Shown: positions 17,511-25,599 of the stretch, piece after piece
Layout of the letters: each line of letters starts with the position of its first letter
Numbering within the stretch: the stretch's first letter is position 1
Assembly: GCA_949290785.1 (NCBI GenBank)
Contig: CASETE010000011.1
Span: 69,893 to 107,974 of the forward strand
Direction: 5' to 3'
DNA length: 38,082 nt
From: an uncultured Pseudomonadota bacterium
GTDB lineage: Bacteria; Pseudomonadota; Alphaproteobacteria; Rs-D84
The notes under the pieces: generated by a model
The model's database searches: none
The model's input: the letters and a program-made list of their open reading frames with translations, nothing else
What the model was told of the DNA's origin: nothing
Program-made: the position numbers and the translations under genes

Positions 17511-17946
17511 ATTCTTTTGTAGGATCGATAATTGCGGTAAATGTTGCTTCGGCTACTTTTTTGCCGCCGACCATTGCGATACCGTGAAATTTATAAAGTC
17601 TCATTTTTGACATTACTAATTCAACGTGTAATTCCAGAACGTCGCCTGGCATTACCATATGTGAAAATTTGATTTTTTCCATTGTGGTAAAATAACCAAG
17701 TGTTTTGCCGCCCGTAATTCCCATGTTAGATAATGCAATAAAGCAAGCAGTTTGTGCCAATGCCTCTATTTGTAGTACGCCCGGCATAATCGGTTTGCCT
17801 GGGAAGTGACCGCTGCACCAAAATTCATCGTCACGAACATATTTTATACCAACGCCACTGGTTTCGTTATATTCGCGAATTTCGTCTACTAGGCGCATTG
17901 CACCACGATGTGGAATAACGTTTTCAATACCTTTTGCGTCTATCAT
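17509..17946 (-). CDS. fabZ: 3-hydroxyacyl-ACP dehydratase FabZ
   Basis: 145 aa hot-dog fold enzyme of fatty acid elongation, dehydrating 3-hydroxyacyl-ACP. The active-site block SGHFPGKPIMPGVLQIEA is clear, with catalytic His 47 and Glu 61. The N-terminal IPHRGAMRLVDEI differs from the common PHRYPFLLVDRV, so this is a somewhat divergent member. It follows lpxD by 9 bases with Shine-Dalgarno AGGAGA, as in the classical skp-lpxD-fabZ-lpxA cluster, but lpxA is not next; a terminator follows directly. Confidence 0.93.
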   Translation of the reverse strand: MIDAKGIENVIPHRGAMRLVDEIREYNETSGVGIKYVRDDEFWCSGHFPGKPIMPGVLQIEALAQTACFIALSNMGITGGKTLGYFTTMEKIKFSHMVMPGDVLELHVELVMSKMRLYKFHGIAMVGGKKVAEATFTAIIDPTKE

Positions 17947-17955
17947 ATCTTTCTC

Positions 17956-18999
17956 CTAACCTTTTATTTGTTTTTTTATCCATGCATAGTGGCGCATAAA
18001 TTCTGTTCCTGGACCTGCTGGGTATCCCATGTGTTTCTGACCTGCTGGAACGTTTCTGAATACACCGCTGTGTGCGCCAATTTCTGCATCGTCACCAATC
18101 TTGACACCGTTTGCAATTCCGACCTGACCGGCTAATAATGCGCGGTCGCCGACAACAACGCCGCCCGCCAAACCAACGCCGGATGCCAAGAAGCATTCGC
18201 AGCCTATTACTACGCCATGTGCGATTTGGCACAAGTTATCAATTTTTGTGCCGTCGCCTACGGTTGTATCTGTCATTGCGCCACGGTCAATGCAAGTGTT
18301 TGCACCAACCGAAACCCTGTTACCGATAACCACACGACCAACGTGTGGTATAAAAACATTATGTCCGTTTTGACGCGTATATCCGAATCCGTCTTTACCG
18401 ATGACCGCACCGGCGTTGATGACACAGTCTGAGCCAATCGTTGCGTTTTCAATATGTGCGCCAGTTTGTATAATGGTGCCTTTTCCGATTGTCACATTTC
18501 GTCCGATAAAAGCACCCGGATAAATTTTTACATCTTCTTCAATGACGGCGCCGCGTTCAATCGTTGCATATTGCCCGACATATACGCTTTTCTTTTTTCT
18601 AAAGAACACGCCGCGTTCAACAGTTGCATATTTGCTGATACCATAACGTGGCTTTTCGCGATATATTTCGCCCAAGATTTTTACAATATTGCCACGTGGA
18701 GTATTTGTTATTAACAAAGTCGCGCCTTTTGGGGCGTTTTCTATTTGCTCTGGTTGCACAAGTATGACGCTGGCGCGCGTGTTTCTAAGTACCTCTATGG
18801 GCAAGATTTTAAATGCGCTGCTATTCTGTTCAGTAGAATAAAATGCCAACTGTCCAGGTTTTGCGTCTGCAATTGGGGCAACGCCACAAACCTGTGTGTC
18901 GGGGTCGCCTTGTAATTCAAGACCGAATTTCTCGGCCAACTGTCCGGCTGTTGTTTTAGTGGCGGCCGGTGCCAATAAAGATTTTATTTTGTTTAACAT
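17956..18999 (-). CDS. lpxD: UDP-3-O-acylglucosamine N-acyltransferase LpxD
   Basis: 347 aa, third enzyme of lipid A synthesis. N-terminal uridine-binding domain (about 20-115) followed by a left-handed beta-helix of hexapeptide repeats (about 120-325), for example IGKGTIIQTG and VIGNRVSVGANTCIDRG, with the catalytic His in QIAHGVVIG (His 261). The C-terminal segment GYPAGPGTEFMRHYAWIKK is typical. A terminator separates it from skp upstream, and it has its own TATAAT box positioned so that the mRNA would begin at the ATG; no Shine-Dalgarno is present. Coupled to fabZ downstream. Confidence 0.96.
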   Translation of the reverse strand: MLNKIKSLLAPAATKTTAGQLAEKFGLELQGDPDTQVCGVAPIADAKPGQLAFYSTEQNSSAFKILPIEVLRNTRASVILVQPEQIENAPKGATLLITNTPRGNIVKILGEIYREKPRYGISKYATVERGVFFRKKKSVYVGQYATIERGAVIEEDVKIYPGAFIGRNVTIGKGTIIQTGAHIENATIGSDCVINAGAVIGKDGFGYTRQNGHNVFIPHVGRVVIGNRVSVGANTCIDRGAMTDTTVGDGTKIDNLCQIAHGVVIGCECFLASGVGLAGGVVVGDRALLAGQVGIANGVKIGDDAEIGAHSGVFRNVPAGQKHMGYPAGPGTEFMRHYAWIKKQIKG

Positions 19000-19005
19000 G
19001 TCGCG

Positions 19006-19033
19006 ATTATAGCTGATATTTTTTAAATTAAAA
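19006..19033 (-). promoter_or_regulatory. lpxD promoter, predicted leaderless
   Basis: Perfect TATAAT on the minus strand (19011-19006); 6 bases separate it from the ATG at 18999, which is thus at the expected +1. The -35 (TTTTAA, 19033-19028) is weak. Confidence 0.5.
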
Positions 19034-19044
19034 GCAGAATATTA

Positions 19045-19073
19045 AAAAAAACCGCCAAAGCGGCGGTTTTTTT
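19045..19073 (-). terminator. Terminator of skp
   Basis: Stem of about 12 bp with core CCGCC / GGCGG and flanking A/T runs, T-rich downstream in the minus direction. It lies between skp and lpxD, so it breaks up the usual skp-lpxD cotranscription. Confidence 0.75.
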
Positions 19074-19081
19074 ATTTTATC

Positions 19082-19744
19082 TTAGAAACCCTTTGGCGTT
19101 TCCATTTTTACATTAGATACTTTTTTATTTAATGCAGAAATAACTTCGTTAGTTATATCCAACTTTTCTGCATCTTTGCCGGTACGTGCGAAACGACCGT
19201 CAATCACCAAAGACAAGTTCTTTTTTTCAATTACGCCCGTGATAATTGGGTCCAGGTGCTTTTCTTGTACTTCGTTTAATGCTTTCTGGAAAGACATTTC
19301 TATGCTTTGTGCGCGTTCTGTTAAGTCGCGTTGCAGTTCTGTTACGCGGTTTTGATAGTCAACAATGCGACGTTGTAACGCGTCACGAGACAACACGTCT
19401 TGCGATTTTTCAATTTCTGCTTTTTCTTTTTCTAATTCTTTTTGTTTGCTTTCTAATTCTTTACGTAATTTATTTTCATAAGATTCTTTTTGTTTGCGCA
19501 AGTCTTGCAATGCATTTGCTTCGTTTTGAATCGCATCCATGCGAATTACTGCGATACGCAAGTTTGCTGCATTTTCTGCGTCTGCGGTTACTACTTCTAG
19601 CGCTTCATCAACGGACGCGCCACCACCGTTACGTAAAGCACTGATGCCCCATGCGCCTAACGCCGCAACGGCGACAACTATGGCCACGACGATACCTGTT
19701 TTTGTGTATTTTTTCATTGCTGTGTTATCTGTTTTTTGAACCAT
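19082..19744 (-). CDS. skp: Skp/OmpH family periplasmic chaperone
   Basis: 220 aa. Skp trimers hold unfolded outer-membrane proteins in the periplasm with long coiled-coil arms. Here LRIAVIRMDAIQNEANAL matches the start of the OmpH domain, followed by a highly charged coiled coil (about 85-165) and the closing LSLVIDGRFARTGKDAEKLDIT. The N-terminus (about 1-45) is longer than a standard signal peptide: a charged stretch, then a helix TGIVVAIVVAVAALGAWGI with no clear AxA cleavage site, so the protein may remain anchored. Shine-Dalgarno AAGGGG supports the start. It lies before lpxD, the classical position; bamA is not adjacent. Confidence 0.85.
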   Translation of the reverse strand: MVQKTDNTAMKKYTKTGIVVAIVVAVAALGAWGISALRNGGGASVDEALEVVTADAENAANLRIAVIRMDAIQNEANALQDLRKQKESYENKLRKELESKQKELEKEKAEIEKSQDVLSRDALQRRIVDYQNRVTELQRDLTERAQSIEMSFQKALNEVQEKHLDPIITGVIEKKNLSLVIDGRFARTGKDAEKLDITNEVISALNKKVSNVKMETPKGF

Positions 19745-19776
19745 GTTTTTCCCCTTTTTTTATATGTTATGCAAAA

Positions 19777-19805
19777 AGTATAGCAGTAAAATTTTTAAAT
19801 GGAAA
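19777..19805 (-). promoter_or_regulatory. skp promoter
   Basis: Minus strand TTTCCA (19805-19800), 17-base spacer, TATACT (19782-19777); leader of about 26 bases carrying the Shine-Dalgarno. Confidence 0.45.
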
Positions 19806-19822
19806 GAGAAAGTTATCCGCAA

Positions 19823-20506
19823 TTATCTAGCAGGCGCCAAGCGAATTTCAACGCGGCGGTTTGTTAGTCGCCCTATGTCGTCTTGGGCGGCTATTGGTCG
19901 CGTAGACCCGCGTCCAACAATGAACATTCTGGTTGTGTTTATCCCGTGCTGAGAAAAATACACCCCGACACGCTGCGCCATATCTAGTGACAGGGCGTTC
20001 GCGCCTTGTGTGTTTTTCATTGCGTCTGTATATCCGGCAATTTCTATGAATGTAGCATTATATTTACGTAAAATTTTTGCGATTGTGCTTAATGTATCGG
20101 CGCCTGTTTCAGAAATGTCGGCTACATTTAGTTCCATTATCGCATCACGAACAAGAATTATTACTACGTCTGTTCCGGCCCTTTGTACAGATATACCCGG
20201 TTTACGTAAGGAGTCATATAATTCATATTCCAGTTTAGACATATAATTAACGCTGATAGAATTATCGTTTGCAATTTTATCGCCATATTCTAAATTTGCA
20301 GGTGCATTTTCCCCGGTTACAAGTTTACCACCACTACCCAGATAAACGGGTCTTTTCGCGACGCGCGACATTTCCGTCATGTCAGTAAAACTTGCGCCCA
20401 TTAAATATTTTGGCCAGGTTGTTCTATCAGGGCTGTGATATGGGGCGCAACCGGTCATAAAACCAGTTAATACTAATGGCAAAAGATGTTTTTTTATCAT
20501 AATCAT
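19823..20506 (-). CDS. OmpA-family (Pal-like) lipoprotein
   Basis: 227 aa. Signal ends FMTGC with Cys 20. The C-terminal half is an OmpA peptidoglycan-binding domain: IEIAGYTDAMKNTQGANALS, LDMAQRVGVYFSQHGI, MFIVGRGSTRPIA and TNRRVEIRL. It should tether the envelope to meso-DAP peptidoglycan. It is not the classic Pal locus since tolB/tolA are absent; it resembles the YiaD-type group. Its ATG overlaps the stop of the upstream pilin-like gene by 4 bases, so it is translationally coupled to that gene and in an operon with dnaX. Confidence 0.87.
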   Translation of the reverse strand: MIMIKKHLLPLVLTGFMTGCAPYHSPDRTTWPKYLMGASFTDMTEMSRVAKRPVYLGSGGKLVTGENAPANLEYGDKIANDNSISVNYMSKLEYELYDSLRKPGISVQRAGTDVVIILVRDAIMELNVADISETGADTLSTIAKILRKYNATFIEIAGYTDAMKNTQGANALSLDMAQRVGVYFSQHGINTTRMFIVGRGSTRPIAAQDDIGRLTNRRVEIRLAPAR

Positions 20507-20961
20507 TCAATTACAAAAGAAATTTCATTTGTATTTGTTGAAAAGCAATCTGTGTTAATATCTTTATCAAATCCATTTACTAATAGTTTAGTTGTCCATT
20601 TAGGCGTTGATGCTATAAAATACTGGCATTCACTTTTACTTAATTGTGTAAGGTTGATTGCAAAACCTTTGCCGTCATCTATCGGTTTAACAGACCAGTC
20701 TGACCCACCAATGGGTGCACGATTAGATTTTAGTGCACCAGCAGATATTAGATAATCAACAGACAATCCCGTATAATCGCCACGCATTTCCATTAAAAGT
20801 TTTGTGTTTTTTACAATTTGCTCCATTTCCATAGAAGCAATTTTACGTATTTGATTATTTCTTATTACGTTATATACGCCAATCGCACCAGCGCTCATTA
20901 TGCCGGCAATGGCCAATACCCCCAGTATCTCTATTAAAGAACGGCCTGATTCTTGTTTCAT
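20503..20961 (-). CDS. Type IV pilin-like protein (pseudopilin)
   Basis: 152 aa. A short leader ends in Gly 6 and is followed by RSLIEILGVLAIAGIMSAG, a prepilin-type segment with Glu at position +5 of the predicted mature protein and a hydrophobic helix. The C-terminal domain has two cysteines (about 112 and 138), consistent with a disulfide-bonded pilin D-region, and resembles type IVb pilins. Its function (pilus subunit or pseudopilin) is inferred. It lies 14 bases after dnaX and overlaps the OmpA-like gene; no pilus assembly genes are nearby. Shine-Dalgarno AAGGAAAA. Confidence 0.75.
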   Translation of the reverse strand: MKQESGRSLIEILGVLAIAGIMSAGAIGVYNVIRNNQIRKIASMEMEQIVKNTKLLMEMRGDYTGLSVDYLISAGALKSNRAPIGGSDWSVKPIDDGKGFAINLTQLSKSECQYFIASTPKWTTKLLVNGFDKDINTDCFSTNTNEISFVIE

Positions 20962-20975
20962 ATGTTTTCCTTATT

Positions 20976-22514
20976 TTATTTAGATACCCCGACGATTTCC
21001 GCATCTGAAAAAAGACTCATTGCGCTGGCGACCAACGGGTCTGATTCCAGTTCTTCTTGCTTTTTTTCCGTGACTGTTTGCGTATGTTGCGATTCTGTTG
21101 CGCGCTCCAGCGCCCAAGAATGCCCTGTTTTTTCAGTTAGCCATGCAGATAATTTATGTGTAAAGTCCGCATCGGTCCCCCTGTCAAAATATTTTATTTT
21201 TCCGTCTGAAAAATCAACGATTTCTATATTGCTGCTGTAGTAAGAATACAACAAGATTTCTTTAGATTTTTGTAAAGCATTTGCAAGTTCTGTTGCAGAC
21301 GTTATGTGTTCTTGTTGTTTTTCTTTTTGCTGCGGTTGTTTTTCCAGTTTTGGTTGTGTGTTTTGATTATTTTGTTGTTGTTTTAAAATTTCTGTAACCG
21401 AAGGCATGTCTGCAATATGCATCAATCTTATTACCAGCATATCAAAACATTGCTTTTGATTACCGGCAGATTGCATTTCTTGTACAGACGCAACCATAAC
21501 TTGCCAAATACGTGATAATGTGTTTAGCGAGATTCGATTGTTTATAGTGCGAATTTGTTCGCGTTGATCCGCAGTATAAGGCGAATTAGCTGTTTCTCCT
21601 GCGTGTAAAGCAGGGTGCATACGTGTTGCCCAATGAGTCCATTCCATCATGTCGTTTAACAACATTGATAAATCTGCACCGTTGTTATAAATTTCATCGA
21701 CTTTATCCAACGCTTTTGCCGTGTCGCCAGACAGTAATGTGTTCATAAAGTCAACGACAACGCCGCGGTCTGCGCGCTTTAACATATCCAATACAGATTT
21801 TTCATCGACTTTGCCGCCCGTTTGTGCGATTGCTTGGTCTAATAAAGAAAGACCGTCACGTACGGAACCGTCTGCTGCGCGTGCCAACAATTCATTTGCA
21901 GTATCAGACAATTCAATGTTTTCTTGTTGCGCAATCCACGCAAAGTGTTTTTTTAATGTATCAACAGGGACGCGAACCAAATCAAATCTTTGGCAACGCG
22001 ACAAAATTGTAACGGGAACCTTGCGAATTTCTGTTGTTGCCAAGATGAATATTACATGTGCTGGTGGTTCTTCCAAGGTTTTAAGCAGTGCATTAAATGC
22101 ACTTGTTGAAAGCATATGTACTTCGTCAATAATGTATACTTTGTATCTGCCGTTCGTGGGTCTGTATTGTGCTGCGTCCAAAATGTCGCGCATATTATCA
22201 ACGCCAGTATGCGAAGCGGCGTCTATTTCAAGAACGTCAATATGTTGCCCGGCTGCAATTGCACGACAATTATCGCATTTACCGCACGGCGTTGCAGTTG
22301 GTCCGTCAGACGATAAACAGTTTAACGCCTTGGCCAATATTCTTGCTGTACTTGTCTTTCCTGTTCCGCGGATGCCCGTAAAAATATAAGCGTGCGCAAT
22401 GCGCCCTGTGTTAATTGCTGTGGTTAGAGTTTTTACTAAAACATCTTGCCCGATAAGAGATTGAAAATCTTGGCTGCGGTATTTTCGCGCTAAAACTGTG
22501 TAATTACTGCTCAT
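20976..22514 (-). CDS. dnaX: DNA polymerase III subunit gamma/tau
   Basis: 512 aa clamp-loader ATPase. Walker A GIRGTGKT (about 47-54), zinc module C66 with C77-x2-C80-x2-C83, Walker B IIDEVHML, sensor motif ATTEIRKVPVTILSRCQRF, then the AAA+ lid and domain III to about residue 360. The C-terminal tau region is short and contains a Gln/Lys-rich linker (about 378-400). The usual partners ybaB and recR are absent; instead a pilin-like gene and an OmpA-like lipoprotein gene follow. Shine-Dalgarno AAGGAAG. Confidence 0.96.
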   Translation of the reverse strand: MSSNYTVLARKYRSQDFQSLIGQDVLVKTLTTAINTGRIAHAYIFTGIRGTGKTSTARILAKALNCLSSDGPTATPCGKCDNCRAIAAGQHIDVLEIDAASHTGVDNMRDILDAAQYRPTNGRYKVYIIDEVHMLSTSAFNALLKTLEEPPAHVIFILATTEIRKVPVTILSRCQRFDLVRVPVDTLKKHFAWIAQQENIELSDTANELLARAADGSVRDGLSLLDQAIAQTGGKVDEKSVLDMLKRADRGVVVDFMNTLLSGDTAKALDKVDEIYNNGADLSMLLNDMMEWTHWATRMHPALHAGETANSPYTADQREQIRTINNRISLNTLSRIWQVMVASVQEMQSAGNQKQCFDMLVIRLMHIADMPSVTEILKQQQNNQNTQPKLEKQPQQKEKQQEHITSATELANALQKSKEILLYSYYSSNIEIVDFSDGKIKYFDRGTDADFTHKLSAWLTEKTGHSWALERATESQHTQTVTEKKQEELESDPLVASAMSLFSDAEIVGVSK

Positions 22515-22535
22515 GCTTAAACTTCCTTTGTAAAA

Positions 22536-22563
22536 AGCATAGCAAAACGCCAGTAAATTTCAA
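22536..22563 (-). promoter_or_regulatory. dnaX promoter
   Basis: Minus strand TTGAAA (22563-22558), 16-base spacer, TATGCT (22541-22536), about 21 bases before the ATG. It would drive dnaX, the pilin-like gene and the OmpA-like gene. Confidence 0.5.
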
Positions 22564-22589
22564 CAATTAAAGTGCGAATAAAACCGTTT

Positions 22590-22907
22590 TTATTTCAAGT
22601 CTGTAATAAAATCAGGAAAAGAGTTTTCTTCGTCTTCCGTTACGTCAAGGCTTTCACTAGAATCAACGTTGTCCATAGATTCTTCTGTCGCAACGGATTT
22701 ATCTTTTGGGTCGCGTGTAGAGTCTATTTTGCCCTGTTCTTCGTTAACAATGCGGCCATAATGTTCTGCCGTTTGCATTAAACGTTCGCGTTCAATTTCA
22801 TCGGTCGTTTGACGCGCTTGGTCCATGTATTGTTTTCTTTTTTGACGCCACTTGTGGCAACGCTGAATCATCAGCCCAACAGACGATTGATTTTTTTTAC
22901 TTTGCAT
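22590..22907 (-). CDS. Small DUF4167-like protein
   Basis: 105 aa, highly charged. The segment MQTAEHYGRIVNEEQ resembles the AEHYYRIIN core of DUF4167, a small alphaproteobacterial family of unknown function; the N-terminus is basic and the C-terminus acidic and probably disordered. The match is short, so the call is tentative. Oriented away from the divergent prepilin-type operon and upstream of dnaX. Confidence 0.6.
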   Translation of the reverse strand: MQSKKNQSSVGLMIQRCHKWRQKRKQYMDQARQTTDEIERERLMQTAEHYGRIVNEEQGKIDSTRDPKDKSVATEESMDNVDSSESLDVTEDEENSFPDFITDLK

Positions 22908-22937
22908 GTTCTTTCTTTTAATAGGAAATTTATTTTT

Positions 22938-22957
22938 ATAACGATTTTTATCGTTAT
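22938..22957. promoter_or_regulatory. Palindrome in the divergent intergenic region
   Basis: Perfect inverted repeat ATAACGAT / ATCGTTAT with a TTTT centre, between the DUF4167-like gene and the prepilin-type operon. It could be an operator or a hairpin; no regulator is identified. Confidence 0.35.
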
Positions 22958-22998
22958 CGTTTATCCATGATTTAAATAATAAAACATCTTAAAACTGA

Positions 22999-23027
22999 TT
23001 GCAATATTTTTTTTCAATTGCTATTCT
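22999..23027 (+). promoter_or_regulatory. Promoter of the prepilin-type operon
   Basis: TTGCAA (22999-23004), 17-base spacer, TATTCT (23022-23027). Predicted start near 23034, with Shine-Dalgarno AGGAG before a TTG start codon. Confidence 0.5.
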
Positions 23028-23051
23028 TACCAACAAGGTAGGAGATATATT

Positions 23052-24410
23052 TTGCAAGGACAAAAAGGTAATTTTTTATTACAAGCGTTATTGGCACTGG
23101 CCTTGATTTTCGCATTTCTTCCATTTTTTGCACAGCAGTTAGCCGGTCGCGACATTGATGCGCAAATGTATTCTTCTACGCGCAAGGTAGAGGTTGCGCA
23201 AACGGCCGCCAGAATTTTTATTCGTGAACAAGCAAACAAATTACCTTATGAAACGACGGTTGTTTCTGGTAACGCGTTTGCAGATTTGTTGGAGCCTTAT
23301 GGTTTGCCGTTGGGGTTCGTGGCGCGTACTGCTTTCGGTCAAGACATAGCGTTAGTTATAAGCAAGTCTGGCACGGAAGTTAACGCTTATTTGCGTTTGT
23401 CTGGTGGCAGTTTGTCGGGGTTGCAATTGGCGGAATTAGCGCGTCGTATCGGTTTTTATGCAACGACAAATGGTAATAACGAGATAATTGTAGGGTTGGC
23501 CCTGGACGAGTTTTATTCAGACGTCGTAAAAAGAAACGAAACTAATTTAGATAACGGTGCTTTTTTAACAGATTTAGATATGGGGGGATTCAGTTTAAAT
23601 AATGCCGGCAGCGTATTCGCGCGTCGCGGTGAATTTGAAACGGGGCAGTTTAATACTTTGACGATGTTTGGTATAGAAAACGGTCGCAAGGCTAGAAATT
23701 CTATAGATTTTATGGGAACTGAAAAAGCGATATTTCAAAGTCCTTCTGGTGGGGCGGCGTTATCGTTGACGCGTGGTTCTTTATATGCAGAAACTGTTAA
23801 CGCAAAAACTATTTCTAATTTTGGAGATGCTGGGAATTTTACGGCGAATTCTGCGGCCGTTTATGAGTTCGCAATGTCTGCTGGTCGTACAGGGTTTTAT
23901 GGGCCGACGTCTTGGTATGTCGGCGGAGATGTAATTACAGACAATATAAATTTTAGCGTTGAAAGATTAGAGTTAAATTCTTTCTTAAATGCGTCAAGGG
24001 GTCAAGACGTTTACCTTTATACGGATACTTTTTCGTACAGCGTACGCAGTGGAATAGAAACGGGTACCATACTAGCATCAAATATAACGTTGCGCGATCA
24101 GACGTCCAGCGCATTAAACGAGGGCGAAAGTGGCAGCGTCATATTAGATATAAGACCGGCTGGAACGTCTTTATTGCCGGATGCTTTGGTAGATTCTATT
24201 AATAATGGCGCGTTTAAAATATTGGATAAGCCGACAAGTGATAGTTCTAAAACTGTAGATTGTCGTTCTATTATTACCAAACTTGGTGGGCAGTATAACC
24301 AAAAATCTTTGTCGCAATATATAATTTGTCAGTATGTTTTTTGGCAAAGACTAGAAAAAAGAATTGATGCAAAACAATGTTTGTTAGAGGGAAACAGTGG
24401 CTGTATATAA
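23052..24410 (+). CDS. Large prepilin-type N-terminus surface protein A
   Basis: 452 aa from a TTG start with AGGAG 8 bases upstream. The N-terminus GNFLLQALLALALIFAF has the layout of a type IV prepilin (Gly at -1 then a hydrophobic helix), but Gln stands where Glu is conserved at +5. A helix-rich region to about residue 165 is followed by LDMGGFSLNN at about 175, then a long Ser/Thr/Asn/Gly-rich beta-type region, and a C-terminal segment with four cysteines (CRSI, CQYV, CLLE, GC). The domain plan (pilin helix plus large distal domain) resembles PilV-like tip adhesins, but no homology is claimed. The stop overlaps the start of the next gene by 14 bases. Confidence 0.72.
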   Translation: MQGQKGNFLLQALLALALIFAFLPFFAQQLAGRDIDAQMYSSTRKVEVAQTAARIFIREQANKLPYETTVVSGNAFADLLEPYGLPLGFVARTAFGQDIALVISKSGTEVNAYLRLSGGSLSGLQLAELARRIGFYATTNGNNEIIVGLALDEFYSDVVKRNETNLDNGAFLTDLDMGGFSLNNAGSVFARRGEFETGQFNTLTMFGIENGRKARNSIDFMGTEKAIFQSPSGGAALSLTRGSLYAETVNAKTISNFGDAGNFTANSAAVYEFAMSAGRTGFYGPTSWYVGGDVITDNINFSVERLELNSFLNASRGQDVYLYTDTFSYSVRSGIETGTILASNITLRDQTSSALNEGESGSVILDIRPAGTSLLPDALVDSINNGAFKILDKPTSDSSKTVDCRSIITKLGGQYNQKSLSQYIICQYVFWQRLEKRIDAKQCLLEGNSGCI

Positions 24411-25599
24411 AAAGAAATTTTTTGATGATTCTTGCAGTGGGGCCAGCATGCTAGAAGTTATATTGGCTATGGCAATTGTTGCCATGGCAACGCCGTTTTT
24501 ATACAGTCAAATTTCTGATACTAACAGTACATTGCGTGACATTGCCAAGGCCAAAGAAATTATTGATTTACGGGGGCCGGTATTAAATTTTGTAAGGTTA
24601 AATCAAGGTAAATGGCCGGATGTTGTTCAAATTAAATTGTCAGACGATGAATTGGATAATATTTCAACCTTGCCTGATTACGGGTTTATAGATAAATACG
24701 TTGTAAACGGTGCAACAATAACAGATGTGTATTTAGCATTTGAACTGGATGAAAGTCAATTAAAGACTTCAAAAATTGCAAAACATATAGGTATGGATGC
24801 GGCTGTTGTCGGGCAAGATGGTATCGCGTATGGCGATTCTTGGGCGGTATCAGCCCCTGATTTTAAACCTGGCAGTCTTATATATCGTATATCTCGTGAC
24901 GTAAACGGCGAAGATAAATCAAAGTATTTACATCGCACTGCAACGGGTGAAGAAAAATTAAATATGATGTTACGAGATTTAAATATGGGCGGCAAAAATA
25001 TATACAACGTCGGAGAGATATTTGCAAAATCTGCAAACATCAGAAATGTTGCAACTTCGTTCATAGAAACAAGTAGTTTATTATCTGACGCGATTTATTT
25101 TTCGTCTGGTGCCACGTTAAGCGGTGATTCTGCTGCGTTTAAAAATATACGTGTGTCTGGCGATGTTTCGGGTTTTCGTAATATTTATGCAAATGCGTTA
25201 AACGGTAATAAATATACGACAAACGGTCGTATTATTACGGACAGGGCAACTGTTATTGAATCGGTCAATGTTTCGAATAATTTGACTTTAAAGTCTGATA
25301 CTTCTCGTACGATTGGCAGTTTTGTTGGTGTTTCTGCGCATTCGTTAACTACTTCATATATATCGGCCGAAGAAATAACTTTTTATGAAAATTTTGGGTT
25401 GACGGTATCTGGTGAATTGTTGGTGTCTACGACGGCGCCCTTAAAAATTGGTAATTGGTCTTTTCCGTCTTATACGCCGCCAAAATTTTCGTCTTTAAAT
25501 CTTTCTCGTGCGAAGATACCGAACGCGCCAAATGTTAATATGTTTGGGGTAATAATGTCTGACGGGTGGCAAAGTGCGATGCCAAAGGAAGTTAAATGA
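24397..25599 (+). CDS. Large prepilin-type N-terminus surface protein B
   Basis: 400 aa from a GTG start with AGAGGG just upstream. Leader of 15 residues ending in Gly, then ASMLEVILAMAIVAM with Glu at +5, a classical prepilin signature. A region to about residue 190 is followed by DLNMGGKNIYNVGEIF at about 194 and a repetitive Ser/Asn/Gly-rich stretch (for example SGDVSGFRNIYANALNGN). It is the second of three overlapping genes with the same plan. Cysteines are nearly absent. Function unknown; a pilus minor subunit or adhesin is inferred. Confidence 0.75.
   Translation: MAVYKKKFFDDSCSGASMLEVILAMAIVAMATPFLYSQISDTNSTLRDIAKAKEIIDLRGPVLNFVRLNQGKWPDVVQIKLSDDELDNISTLPDYGFIDKYVVNGATITDVYLAFELDESQLKTSKIAKHIGMDAAVVGQDGIAYGDSWAVSAPDFKPGSLIYRISRDVNGEDKSKYLHRTATGEEKLNMMLRDLNMGGKNIYNVGEIFAKSANIRNVATSFIETSSLLSDAIYFSSGATLSGDSAAFKNIRVSGDVSGFRNIYANALNGNKYTTNGRIITDRATVIESVNVSNNLTLKSDTSRTIGSFVGVSAHSLTTSYISAEEITFYENFGLTVSGELLVSTTAPLKIGNWSFPSYTPPKFSSLNLSRAKIPNAPNVNMFGVIMSDGWQSAMPKEVK

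Noticed and set aside
21721..22389. Plus-strand open frame of 222 codons inside dnaX
   Set aside because: Antisense shadow of the DnaX ATPase domain; no start signal or family features.
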